Shown here one piece after another: positions 1 through 12,700 of a stretch of DNA of 64,000 nucleotides. Each line of letters starts with the position of its first letter. Position 1 is the first letter of the stretch. Location of the stretch: contig OZ020251.1 of the NCBI GenBank assembly GCA_963971285.1, positions 7,812,001 to 7,876,000 of the forward strand. The letters run 5' to 3'. The stretch comes from Astropecten irregularis. Its lineage: Eukaryota > Echinodermata > Asteroidea > Paxillosida > Astropectinidae. The position numbers and the translations under genes are program-made. The notes beneath the pieces are model-generated. The model was not told the origin of the DNA and searched no databases. It saw only the letters and a list, made by a program, of their open reading frames with translations.

Positions 1-1
1 G

Positions 2-844
2 CCACCGGAAGTAGTCACCTTCGCCGGTTTCAGCACCGATCAGGAAACAGCCATCCGTGCTCTACCACGCCTCTCAAACTGCAGCGCTGCCGATATCAGG
101 AAGAGAAGGAAGAAGGTTCTTCTCACCTCAACGAACACAGCCTATCTGGACATCACGTTAAATATGTTGCAGAGCCTCAACGAAGCCAGTGTGTGTGTCA
201 AAACCATCGTGGTCGCTGAGGACAAGAAGGCTTACGAGTATCTGAGAATAAGGGCAGAGTCCGATCACGCAGTTGAGGTTAAGCTGACCGAATTCAGACA
301 AATGCCTGCCGAGGAATTGACGTCTAAGATGAGGATGGTTCTGAATCAGGAGCGACAGCTGTACCTACTGGACTTGATCAAGAAAGGCATAGAAGTCCTG
401 TTTTGCGACTCGGATGTATTCTTCTTTCGGGATCCTTTTCGCCTCTTCCGAGGTAAATTCGATGTAGCCATGTTAGACCTCACGTCGATCAATCCTAAAA
501 ACAAGAATGGATCCCAATTCGTCGACAGTTTCTCTTACTTTAAACCATCAGCGGGGATATCTATATTCATACAGAGTCTAACTCAGTCTCATCCTGGAAG
601 CTTTTATCTCAACAAGCACATTGCCAATGACATACCGGTTAAAGTAAAGGTCAAGGCACTTGACCCGGATATCTTCGCCACTTCGCAACTTTACTTGAAT
701 AAATCCTGGCGAAGAACGCATCCAAATGTCGCTGTCATGCATAATGTATGGCATAAACGTCACAAGAGAGTTTTAACGTACCTGAAAAGCCTCAAGTTGT
801 GGTTGGTAACCAACCAAGTGATGAATACACTCCCTAAGTCATAG
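2..844 (+). CDS. Nucleotide-diphospho-sugar transferase-like protein, 3' part (partial at left edge)
   Basis: The frame is open from base 2 to the TAG at 842-844 without any splice site being needed, so this is the last coding exon, or a large part, of a gene that begins outside the window. Internal Met at 164 is not taken as the start because coding potential continues upstream. The protein carries an acidic DxD-type metal/nucleotide-sugar site in an aromatic context (FCDSDVFFFRDP, about 415-450). This is the pattern of the nucleotide-diphospho-sugar transferase domain (GT77-like) found in many expanded invertebrate families. Such enzymes are normally Golgi type II membrane proteins; the membrane anchor would lie outside the window. 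Donor and acceptor sugars cannot be inferred. The stop is followed within 50 bp by a palindromic MITE. Confidence 0.75.
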   Translation, partial: PPEVVTFAGFSTDQETAIRALPRLSNCSAADIRKRRKKVLLTSTNTAYLDITLNMLQSLNEASVCVKTIVVAEDKKAYEYLRIRAESDHAVEVKLTEFRQMPAEELTSKMRMVLNQERQLYLLDLIKKGIEVLFCDSDVFFFRDPFRLFRGKFDVAMLDLTSINPKNKNGSQFVDSFSYFKPSAGISIFIQSLTQSHPGSFYLNKHIANDIPVKVKVKALDPDIFATSQLYLNKSWRRTHPNVAVMHNVWHKRHKRVLTYLKSLKLWLVTNQVMNTLPKS

Positions 845-888
845 TAAACCAGGCAATTGCGTCGTAGCTTACTTGGTAAAGAGATCAT

Positions 889-1024
889 GGGTCGATTTCA
901 CCAGACTCATCGTAGCCTACAACAAATCGTAGGACATGTGATGCACTGCAGCCCTACGTAGGATACGATGGGTTTTCCTTCGTAATAGTTACGATTGATC
1001 GCACAGGCTTCGGGAAATCGACCC
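889..1024. repeat. Palindromic MITE, family B, copy 1
   Basis: The segment begins GGGTCGATTTCACC and ends with the inverted AAATCGACCC. Internal arms contain repeated TCGTAG/CTACGA motifs, so the whole unit can fold into one long hairpin. Five relatives lie at 21684, 21950, 28591, 47904 and 49937. Confidence 0.75.
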
Positions 1025-1026
1025 TG

Positions 1027-1918
1027 ATGTTTGGGCATGTGTAAAAAGTAATAATGGTGATCTTTTGACATTTGTTTTGAAAAAAAAAATCACTTTAAAT
1101 AAGGACATTTACCAGGGTCCATTTTGCAGCTCTTCTTGGCCGTTCAATCTTTTTTGTATATTCAACCAGATATTATTTATACGCAAACTGTTAAATAAAT
1201 AAATTACAAATTAAAAAAAGCAATAACAAATATGCACAGTGATAAACTGTGTTCTGACATTTCAATTTTAACTGATGAAATTGGTGAATTTGCATGAAGT
1301 TCACCGCGGGAGTTTTGCTTTGTCATATACATGTACTGAAGTTGTGGCGTCCGATGGTGTTTCGCCCTGTTTAAAAAAAAAATGTATGCAGGTCAAACCT
1401 GAAAGATGAACCTTCGACGTAATAACTGGTTTGAAACCGATGTCTACTGTGTATAGAAAATTGTACAATATCGTCTACTGCAGTTTCTGATTGTTGTTGT
1501 TATTATTTATTATTGTTTGTACTCGTGTAAGTGATTGTTTTTTGTGTTTTTTTAAAAAATTTTTGTTTTGTACGTTTATTTTTTTATAAGCAACTGATAG
1601 GGTGACTTACGTAGTACATTTATTTAATGAACATCTGTTCTTTATTTCATTTAATCAGTTTTTTATTATTATATTATTATCATTATTGATCTAGTTTATG
1701 CTTTAAATATGCTTATATTAAAATCCACAAGGAGTTTCCAGTGCTAAATTATCTCATTTTCAAAGGTCTTTTATGACAAGTAGATTGATGGTTAACTGTA
1801 GTGTAAACGAGACTGGTAAGAACAACGAAAGCAATTGAAGTCTCGATCGATTTGGAAGTTCAATAAATAAAAAGTTAGTGCCAAATACCAAATTGCATGC
1901 CGTTTTTGTCCTAGAAAG
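1027..1918. other. AT-rich intergenic stretch, no gene seen
   Basis: This stretch between the transferase gene and the first family A MITE is AT-rich, with T and TTA runs around 1490-1700. I see no long open frame, RNA gene or clear repeat in it. Confidence 0.5.
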
Positions 1919-2283
1919 TTTAAAGGTTATATCATACTTTGGTTTTATCAAGGAAACATAGATTCACGGGCATAAATACAAGGAAGATACATTAAAACAG
2001 CCATCTGTGAAAATTTCAGTCCCATACGGTGCCCACTTTTTGAAGAAACGGTGAAAGAAGCGACAGTATTTCTCAAGTCTTTTCTCTATTATTTATGATC
2101 TTTAAAAGATCAAAAATATTTTTGATCACTGGTTTTACACTTTCCTGGATAAATACAGCATTTAAGGCAGAACAAATGAACAGTATGTCTCTACCTTCAC
2201 CATTTTCATACCTTGTAAGTTATACATAAATCCGTGGAGACATCATTTTCGGTATGCTACCAAAGTGTGACATTAACTTTAAA
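1919..2283. repeat. MITE family A, copy 1
   Basis: It starts TTTAAAGGTTATATCATACTTTGG and ends with the diverged inverse ACCAAAGTGTGACATTAACTTTAAA. It contains the family's internal landmarks: a run like CCCATACGGTGCCCACTTTTTGA, GATCTTTAAAAGATC, and a GGTGATGGTAGA-type block in inverse form. About 365 bp and non-coding. Confidence 0.8.
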
Positions 2284-2495
2284 TCAAACTCAGTATAAAG
2301 TACACATTTCTCAAGGAAGCTTTAAGCCGTAGCCACGAGTCTCATTTCGGACACATTCAAACTTCTGTGGCGGATTTCACTCGGTTCGATGTACCCTATA
2401 GGCTCGCCGGCACAAAGTTAATCCGGGACGCATGCGCAGCTCGCGCGAAGATATGGCCAGGGACTGGATCCGTTTGGGTGGAAATATACCGCCCA

Positions 2496-3478
2496 GTTAC
2501 ACTGAGGACACGAGAAGCCCAATAACGGTACGCCAAGAGAGTGCTGATTATTCTACTGACATCTGGCTAATTTATTTGGCTCCACTAACTTCTTCCGCAA
2601 ATTAATTACAACATGCACCTTAATTAACACAACATGTCAATCTAGCCTAATAACACTGTGAGGTATATATGGTTCAAGATAATGCTCAACTCGTTGTACT
2701 TACATAACTCTTGATCTACTCAACTCCCTCAGACAGTCAAGGTTCCACAACGACTCCTTATGAGCACAATAATAAATCCCAAGAGTAGGCTAGACGGACT
2801 GCACAACTACAAAACTGACAACTCCGAGTCGAACTATCACTGAAACTGAAGCTATCACGCGAACTACAACTATAACTACAACACGAACTGGACAACACGA
2901 GCACTGGAAAAACTGTAACACGAACTAATTCACAACTGAGCTCGACTCTTTATACCCAGGCAATCTCAGCCTCCTCTGTTTTCCCCAAAACTGGCCTGTC
3001 CACATTCATGGCTCCAACAACCCCTTTTTTTTAGAAGTAACTAAAACACTTTGGTCACAAACCATAATGATCTACAATAACATTATTTCATTCCCTTTTC
3101 TACACATATAATTAATTTCTACCCCTTTCCTCCATGAGTTGAAAAATAAGATACCAGCTTTCCCCATTTTAGTCTTGAAGTGATCCCATCATTTCAATTT
3201 CCGGCTATCCATAACATAACTTACACATTTCCCAAACAACCTGTCAATCCTCTGAGTCTGACAGTCACACATGTATTTCTTTATTCCCCCTCTACTTGTC
3301 TTGGCACTCCTGGCGCCCCATGTTTTTGACTTCTATCCCTTCCCACAGAATGTTTTAGTAGTGGAGACCACCCCTTCCAATCCATTTATACACTAACCCA
3401 TTACAAACAATATTACCATTCTTTTACACCGTCCTACGACTTAAAGTGCAAAAGTTCATCAGGCATTCGCGTTACACT
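2496..3478. mobile_element. Possible solo LTR or other inserted element flanked by GTTACACT
   Basis: The 8-base word GTTACACT occurs at 2496-2503 and again at 3471-3478, bracketing 967 bp. The enclosed DNA is CA-rich, differs in composition from both sides, and includes a degenerate GAACTACAAC-type stretch near 2820-2940. I see no terminal inverted repeats and no convincing TG...CA ends. The bracket could be a target duplication or a coincidence. Confidence 0.25.
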
Positions 3479-3791
3479 ATAAAGCGTAGGCCCCGACGTA
3501 CAAAATGAACGGAGCCTTAGCCAGTTTCAGGCAACAGCGCTAGCTGCTCGAAAGTTCAATGAACATGCAGTATTCGTGTAATAACAAATCACAAATGCGG
3601 GAGGGCAAAGTTCTAAGGTCAATGTCGAGACCTTTGGGGCTGCTGTACTATTTACTTAAAATGCGATTACTACAGTACTTGTACAGTGCATGTACATGTA
3701 TATTGACTATGGCACTCCACTGAGACTGCGTGGCATACGTGCAGACAGTTGCATATTCGAGAACGCCTCTACTCGACTTGTATACCAGTTC

Positions 3792-6700
3792 ATGATGATG
3801 GCGGGTATTCTTAGCCTTGCTTCTAATGCCGTGGCGGTGATCGTGGGATTGCTGGTGTTTCTTGCCGTCGCACTCGGCCTGCGGCACCGCCGTAACCTAC
3901 CGCCTGGTCCGCGGGGCTGGCCGTTCCTCGGCGTACTTCCAAAGCTGCTTGCAGTGGGACCCGGTCAGGGGGCTAGACAGTGGCTGTCCGACCTGGCCAA
4001 AAAGCACGACATTTACAGCTTGAACGTCGGGGGTCAGTTAGTGGTAGTTGTCACTCAGTTTACCACAATACGGGCAGCATTTGTCAATCCACACGCTGTT
4101 GCACGCCCTCCTTCAACGCTAAGTGCGTACTTGAAGATCTTTCCAAATCCCAATGCTTCTGGTAAGATCTGTTTGTTGTTTGTAGTCGTCCGTTCGTTTG
4201 TCTTTCTGTCCGTCTGGTTTAAAGGTAATATCATACTTTGGTTTTTATCTGAGAAATACAGATTCATGAGGAAAAAATATAAAGACAGATACAGTTTAAC
4301 AGTCATCTGTGAAAGTTTCAGTCCCATACGGTGCCCACTTTTTTGAGAAAACAGTGAAAAACAGCCACAGTATTTCTTAAGTCTTTTCTATTTAATGTTT
4401 GATCTTTTAAAAGATCAAAAAGATTTTCGGTCGTTGTTTTACTAATTTCTGGAAAAAAAACCCAGTTCAGACAGAAAAATAATTTAACGGTATTTTTCTA
4501 CCACCACTTTCTTCATACCCTGTAAGTTATACGTAAATCTGTGAACATTTCTGTTTGGTTTAGTAGTATACACAATGGGGGTTCTGGCGCAGTGGCCGCG
4601 CACCCGCCCTTGCCACTCGCTAGCCCGGGCGTGTGGTTGGTTGTAGCGGTCCAAAGGTCACTCTGTGGCGCGTGCCGGGTTGATGATTGGCACCAGCCTT
4701 GGTGTTAATCATTAACATCGACCCGAAGAGGAACATGGGCAGTAAGGTCAAAGGTCACTCTCTAGCAACCGGCCATATAATGGGGGCGCAATTTTTTGTT
4801 GGCAAAAAAAAGTCGCGCGGGGCCACGCGTTCTAAAAATGAGAAAACTCTCTTCCGTGGTCTATCTACATCCATACTGTCCCGTAGCGTTAATCCTGTCG
4901 AGCTCCAAAAAGTTGGTCACGCTCAAGAAAGTTGGTCACGGTCTGAGTGCCGTGACCAAAAACTGCGCTGCATACTGAGAGATATTGTACAACCGTACCG
5001 AAATATACACTCTAGAACATTCTGCTTTGCCACATAGTGCCTGCAGTACAAATAGATCTAAAGTCCAAGGGCCTTATCTGATTGTTGCAGAGCAACGGAA
5101 CAAGTGGCAGCAGGAAGGTTGTTAACCCCAAAAATGGCACGAGGGCGCTATTTTTGTTCTACAGTAGTGTATGCAGGCGGGCGATCAGGGGATGTCCGCG
5201 ATGTATGAACAAGTTTGAAGCAACCACATTTTATTTCGATGTCGGTTGCCTGGCAGCGAGCTCTTTCATTAGTAAGGCTCGGGCCTCGGCCATGAGCTCG
5301 TTTTTTGCCACTTCGCTCTTTTGAGCGGTGTAAGCTTTGCGAGATTTTTTCTGAATATCAGCCTTCATTTGGCTATATTTTTCTACCTCATCGAGTACGA
5401 GCTTGAACTCGGATTGGGAAATGTGCCCATCGCTAAGCGCGTTTGAGATCACATCCGTTATGCTGTTGAGCTTAGATAGGGCGAGAATGCGAATCTCGTC
5501 GTGTTTTTCGGCTTTTACTAGGAGCCGCCGTGAGACGTATTTCCCGGCAATACCGGTCAGACCACAAACGAGAGCAGCCGCCTCGAGTGCAACGACAACG
5601 GGTGCGGCTATGATCGTGGAGAGCAGGCCCCCCCCCCCCCCCTCCACACCCATTCCCAGACTAGATGCGACCAATACTGTGTCAACACCATCAACGACGT
5701 TGATAGCTCTGCGGTATTTTTTTTAGAGCTTGGCTCTTTCATCTCTCTCGTGCTCTAGGCGGCGCTCGAGGTCGCGGATTTCAGTAAGACGAAAGCTAGA
5801 CCCCTCGTCTTGTTGCGACCCGGGTGGATCGAGCTTAGGATATATCGACTCTATTTCAGTCGTCTCGACTGGCGGCGCTGTTGGCAGCTTAGGCATTTTC
5901 TCGAATCTCAAGAACTGCGGTGATGGGTCTCTGATGGTTTTTCACTACCACACCTTTCTCATCTAACACACGTATATTTAATTGATGGATATGTCCAATT
6001 TGTAATTTTTTATACATGGGGTATGGAGGGGTTATGTCTACAGTACCATGCACCAGCTGCGGCTGGGACTATCGCAAACAGGGTCGAGGGAGCACCATCA
6101 ACATGATTAGAGCTGGTTGAGAGTTGGTCAAGATAAATATAAAACCACTTGTGGGGAATAAATTGTACCGGTTTCTCTCCCTCATATATCCCACCAAACC
6201 AACCCTTTTCGTCAATGCCCAGAATCCGGCGTAAATCACTACTGAGTCTTATCTCGCCATCAGACCCTGGGATATTGAGCTTGATCAGACCAGATGCCTC
6301 GGATATATTGAATGTTAAACCAGGAATCGCTTCCATGAAGAATTTTGATAGGTGTTCATAGGTATATAACCCAGGCGGAAGCGTAATCTTCCGAGGTCTA
6401 GGAGTAGACACAGAGCGCCACAAAATTTCAGACGATGAACCCACGTTGTGATAGCCAACCTCATAATGGAGTTCTCGGAGGGCGATATAGAGCTTGCCGC
6501 CTGTATTGTCTACAGGCGAATGGAGAGTCGTAGCTTCTTCATTTTGAAGTTGAGTCAGTGTTATGAATATTGTCTGATACATGATAGCGAGATTGTATTA
6601 TGGAGTCACCGTTTCAGTTTAATAGCGATGCGCAGTACCAGCCTGGGGTGCAAGCCGGCGCAAAGAGTGTGCCACAACTCGTCGAAGCCCGCGTTCAGAT

Positions 6701-9700
6701 ACGAGCGAGCATTCCCGGCGAGTTCGACGAATGGTTCGAGGTGCAGTACCCCGACGTGTTAAAAAAAATATCGTCTGCCGCGAGTGACCTCAGACAAAGT
6801 TGTCCAGGCTTGGAATTCAAGCCCGATGAAATTTTGGCAAAACAAGGTCAACTTTGCAGTGTGGTGTGCTACCACAGGGTGCGGTGTCTCTACAGAGGAC
6901 CATATTATTTCTGAGACCCCGATGGTGCGATCTCTCTATCGTTTCCATGTGTACTACCAGATCCGCAGGATTCTTGAAGAGATGCAAGTGCCGCTCCCAC
7001 AGGACGACACGTGGGATGCCTTTGACACCCCATACAACCAGAGGGCGTATGAACGAATCTGCGCGGAGTTTGGTGTCTCTCCACACACCGACTGGCGACA
7101 AAAACTTAGCGAAAATAATGGGCTTGGAACGCCATATCACTGGTATTATGGAAAGATGCGACCTATCAAACAAGTGAGTGACATGCTCAGAAAGATCCTT
7201 GAACCAAGCAAACATCTGACGTCAAACACATATCGGAAAGACCTCATGTCATTTTCAGCATCTGGTGTCGCAGGAAACCCATATACTATAGACTATATAG
7301 ACCAAGGTGATGTTGGAGAAACGGCATGGAGGACCTTTATACTCGGCAAGTCGGAAGGATTTACCCAGGTCGGGGTTGAAAGAATCAACGACTCTATCCG
7401 CACATATATGTCTGGGCCATCCTAGGCGCGCAGGCCCAGACCCGCACGAGCATCATCGGCACTGGCACCGCATTTGACGCCCAGAAACAGTTCTTGGCGA
7501 ACGTTGAAGATGCAATCGCAAGTCCCGTGGACCTCCCGAGTGCGATAGGGCGCTACCAGGACGTGCTTCGATACGCCCGCTCTAAGGTAAACTTCGTGTT
7601 TGGGGTCGGGTTGTATATGGCTCCCGGCGACATGGAGCTGCAGATTGGAACCATTCAAGACTACAACAATGAGATAGTCGTCGCAGAACCGGGGCAAAAA
7701 ATAGGTATCAACACCAACATAAACGTCTCGACTCCATCGCAGTCGTACGATATGGAGGGGCCAGCTGCAGGGCCAGCACAGCCAGTCGAGGCACCCGTTG
7801 CGATACAACCGACAACACAGCTGCATCCAGTCAAGGCGCCCGTTGCAACACCAGTTGAGGCGGTCCCACACGTTGCAATACAACCGGAGGTGCAAGCCCA
7901 CTACGACGGACTCACCGCACTGGTTGTTGTTGGTGTAGCTGTTGGCCTGGGTTGGCTCGCTCTACGCTAGCCGCTCTCGCACAATTACGATCAACAGGCC
8001 GCCGATGGCAACCACGAGTGCCCGCAGGTTTTCTGCAAGCCAGCCGGCAGTTTTACTCAAGAGGTTGAGGAGCCAAGATATAATGCTTCCGATGATGCCG
8101 GGTAGCGCGGCTGCGGCCTTTCCAGCCAATTGGGCTAATGTGTGCCCGAGAGCTTGCAGGTGCTTTTTTGCCCACTCTTTTATCCCCTCCTTATTTGGGG
8201 GCGTGGGAGGTGTGGGAGGTGGTGCAACCCCGGACCCGCCAGTCAAGGCAAGGACCAGAGTGCTGATGATGAAGCCCAGCGCAGTTATAATGCTGGCTAT
8301 GGTGACGCCCTGCTCGCGGAACAGAGTCCGCAGCCGCTCGGCCAGGCTTGTGTTTTTGTCTAAGACCCTTGTTATAGTCTCCCGGATTTGGCGGACCTGC
8401 GATCGGAGTTGTAGGTTGAGGGTGTCGATGCTTTCTTGGGTTGCTGCGAGCTGCTCTTCAGCCTTTTGGATTTCACGCTCGATTTGATCAGCTCGTTCAG
8501 ACGTCCCAGGGCGTTCAAGTTCTTTGCGAAGATCCGCGATTGCCTGTTGGAGAGAAACTTGTTTGCTCTCTTGCACCGCTTTTGTGCCACGCAAATCTCT
8601 CAGAGCTCTGTCAAGTCCCAAAAGCTCTCTAAGGGGCAGGGTGTCTTCTGCGGTAATTGACTCAATTGACATACTGAGATCATCAACGCTCTTATCAATA
8701 TCCTCGTCGCTTGCTCGGACAACCGCATTGGCCTCTTCATTTATTTTTCCGAGCCGTTCAGTGATCTGGGGTACGGTATCAGGTATCACCCCTAAGGCTC
8801 GAGCCAAGCCTGTCCCCCAATATCTCTCGATTGAAGCTCCGCTCAGAAACTTTTTTGGATTATTTTTCCATGTCAAGAGTTTCCAGTCACGATTCCACTT
8901 GACCCACAACTCTCCAGACTTAGATACTTGGAATTCGAGATTAGCCGGCCGTGCGTATTCTACCCGCTCCGCATCAAATCGCGCCAAGACCAGGTCACGG
9001 ACATCGCGAGATGCGAGGTTTTCTTCTTCAAGCCCTTCTGGCATATCTGCGCCACCTGCCCATGAGGGCGTGGTTGTCTTGGCTTCATACACGTTGTCAG
9101 AGTCGTCTACAAGGGGGTCGTCTATAAACCCAGTCTCTTCTTCTTCTTCGTCGGGGCCGAGCTCCTCATGGCCACCAATATCACTCATTTCAAAGCCACC
9201 TTCCGCCATGTTGGTTGATGAAGCATGTGTATTAAACACTACACGAACAAAGTTTAATACGCACACACCATGGCATCGTCAAAGTATGGACGCAAACTGA
9301 ATCCTTTTCGAAGCCTGCGAGAACCACTCGGGATCAAAGGCATCCGACAGAGCGTGGTTGTAACCAACAATCCGTCTACCATCGACCAGAATCAGCAGCT
9401 CCTGGTCCGCTTTCCCAACCTCGGCGATCAGGATGTGATTGTTCCTGGAACAGCTCGCCTCGCATTTACCATCTCTCTGGACTCGACTGACGAAAACCGA
9501 ACAGTTGTCCAAAATCTTGGACGGGCAGTTGTGAAAAAGACCACAATCAGAATAAGTGGCAACGAGATCATGTCTGTAGACGATAGCGATGTCATCAACT
9601 GCTACTCCGACCTGTGGAAAACAAAACGAGAGCGCCAGTCTCATGTCTATCAGGGTATTGACGAGGCTGCAGGCAACATGCTGAAACTTAGGGTGAATGC

Positions 9701-12700
9701 TGGTGACGGCAGCCGTACACAGGTAGAGGACAAGGCCATCGCAAATGCCTATGGCAACCGATTCGCCATCCCGCTAGACTTTGAATTACTCGAGTCCCAC
9801 ATGCCATTCTTTCAGTCCGCCCTTGGTGACCGATTGGAGTACGAGCTGACCTTCAACGACTACAGCCGCGTTATCAAGGCAACTGATGATAGCAAGGCCA
9901 GCTACACCATCGACAACATCTCTCTCGAGTTTGACACTGTGAGCGAGCCGAGCCTGGCCCGCACGATTCGCGGTCGGTATGCTGGCCGGCTAGCCATCCT
10001 GTACGAGCGCATATTGCGCCACCGCAAGGTTACCCTCGACAAGAGTCAGACTCTATGGAATATCAACCTAAACGTCCCCGCTCGAAGCTTGAAGGGAATA
10101 CTCATGCTGTTTGAGGATGGGGAAACAGCAGCAGCGTTCGGCCGAGATACAGAATCTTTCTATAATCCCAAGATTGAAAAAGTCGAGGTCACGATAGAAG
10201 GGGTGCCAAACCAGTTGTATTCCCAGGGAATACGGGCGTACCAGCAGTGGGATGAGGCCAGGAAATATTTCGCCAGCGGCCCTTCAGCAAAGCACCATCC
10301 AGAGGTCGCTGCAGTCGCCAAAGACCTGAGACTGGCCGATGTAAAAATAGGGGAGTACCTATCAAGCAAGTACGCGCTATGGCTGGACATGAGGACCAGC
10401 GACGACGACTCGCTGCACGGTAGTGGCCGGCGCATAGAAAATGCGAGTGAGGGAGTCACGGTCCAGATCACCAAAAAGGCAGAAACGGCGGGCGCATTGA
10501 ACATGTATCTGTACGTCATCATGGACGCGCAGATCAACATTGAAAATGGACGTTTTATCAACGCTCTGTACTAATGGGCACGCGATTATTTGCGGGCAGA
10601 CTGGCTGCGGCAAAACGGTTTTTACCCTGGACCTTCTCGAGCTAGCCCGCTCTCGTGGCGGCTACAGAGACACGTTTGCGCACATCATCATATTGTGCCC
10701 TACAGCGCGTTGGAACAAAACTTACCACGAGCGGCACTGGGTCTGGACGGACTCGGAGGTTTTCATAGTCGACCCCGGCGATCGACTTCACGAAAATCTG
10801 CGAGCTTTTTACTCTATATTTGCCGGCGAGCCAACGTTGTACATCATTGACGACTGCTCGGCCAGTAAAGCCCTGACCAAAAAGAAGGACATGTTGTCCG
10901 AGCTTGCATTTTCGGGCCGCCATGACTCTCAATCTGTGTGGGTCTTAACGCAGAAGTATAACTCGGTCCTTAAAGACCTCCGTGAGCAGACAAAGTGGAT
11001 CGCTATCTTCCACTGCAAAGATAGAGATTCTTTTGAAGATTGCCTGCTAGAAAACGATGTAATCCCAACAAAAGAAGAGCGAGCTGTGCTAAGGAAACAG
11101 CTATCTGAAGCTAAACATGCTAAGCTCATACTAAAGACTGATCAGCCAGCTGCTTATCAACTGTTAACATAAGCTTAACAACTGTTAACATAAGCTTAAC
11201 AACTATGTTGGAGCTTTGGATGCAGACGGCGACGCTGATAGCAGTTTTTGCTAATTTGATGTTGTGGTGTTATTTTTTGTTGGAGTATGTTAGACTTAAG
11301 CGCGGAATAACATACGTGATCTCACCATTGCAAAGTGCTGTCCACAACATGGCAAACGCGGATGAATTTATCGACCAGCTGTTGTCTCAAGAGGGTGCCA
11401 AAGAGAAAAGCACGGGTACCACTGTAGCTATGACAATCGACACAGAGAGACAAGAACAAAAACGAGCCCGTCTGGCGGCAATCGTGGCTGGTGGTACAGC
11501 CAAAAAATACCTTGGTAAACAACCGACTCTCGCACAAGTTGACGAGATGACCGATGGCGAGGTCTCCAAACACTATGGACGCTATGAGGCGCGCCTTGGG
11601 GCCTCAATGACAAAAACGCTCGGAGATTCCGCGCTGCAGATGTATGCGCTATTAGCGGGTAGAGTTTTACCCATTCCTCCTGAAAATAGACCCCAGCTTG
11701 TGTCAGACCTCTCCGAAGACCCCTTTGCTCAGCATGCACTTACGACTGCTTGCTGCGAGCTATATTATCGCTATGGAATGTACCTAGCTCCGCTGACGGC
11801 GGCGATGACCACAGCTAAACACTGTCGATTTGGAGATCAGGTATCTCCTACATATGCGGAAGATGGAGGAGACGACAATGAAATCGATGGCCTCGCAGGA
11901 GACGGCCCCACAGGAGACAGCCCCGCAAGAGCCTGCCCAGGAGGCGACCCCTCCAACGCTAGAGAGGGTGACGATTAAAAACCCGAAGAAAGTCGCGGCT
12001 GGTCAAAAGGGTGCGGCGGCCAGAAAAGCAAAACAAGAAGCACTACTTGAACAGCTTCAAAAGGCCAAAGAGGGTCTCCGGCCATCTCAAACCGCCCAGC
12101 CTGCCGAAACCGCTGAAACTGCGCCTGAAACTGCGGCTGAGGCAGCGACTTTCAGTGCGCAGACCGGATGGATAGCGTTTGCAGTCCTCGCAGCTGTTGC
12201 TGTTGGCGCCGCGCTATATGCGCAAAAGTCTGCGCCCCCTTCTATAAATAGAGGCTCGCGGGCAAAAGCCGCCCCTGTCAGAATCGAAGCACGGGAAAAA
12301 AAGGTTCTATTAGACGAAAGGCCTGACCCTTTCCATATGCAATAACTCTTGATGCCACCATGTCTACTCCCAGTACAGACGGCAAACAGCTTGCCAATTT
12401 GGCATACCACTCCGCCGTTGTGAGTGGGCTCGCAATGGGGTACGCCGCACTTGGCAAAAAAATCACGAAAGGTGCTACGCCAAAATTGGACTTTGTGCCA
12501 TATGATGTCGGCATGGTCATTCTAGATGTGGGTCTGGCCATGGCCACCAAGGATATGCTCGTAAAGCAGGGGATACTCCCCGCCGACATATTGAAGTAAA
12601 CGCTCTTACTTTTGTATAGCCGCAACAAGATGGCCTCTATAGCGATGCTTGTAGGTGGAGCATTGGTGAACGCACTCGCGTTCTCAGGGTCAAACTTTCT

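Noticed and set aside
3690-3791. Upstream in-frame ATG adding 34 residues to the P450
   Set aside because: It would bury the N-terminal membrane anchor behind a non-hydrophobic leader. It remains possible as an alternative start.
4055-4327. Minus-strand frame opposite P450 exon 1 and the MITE
   Set aside because: It is a shadow of exon 1 running into a non-coding repeat.
9279-10613. Minus-strand frames opposite the major capsid gene
   Set aside because: They are shadows of a well-supported coding frame, with no family features.
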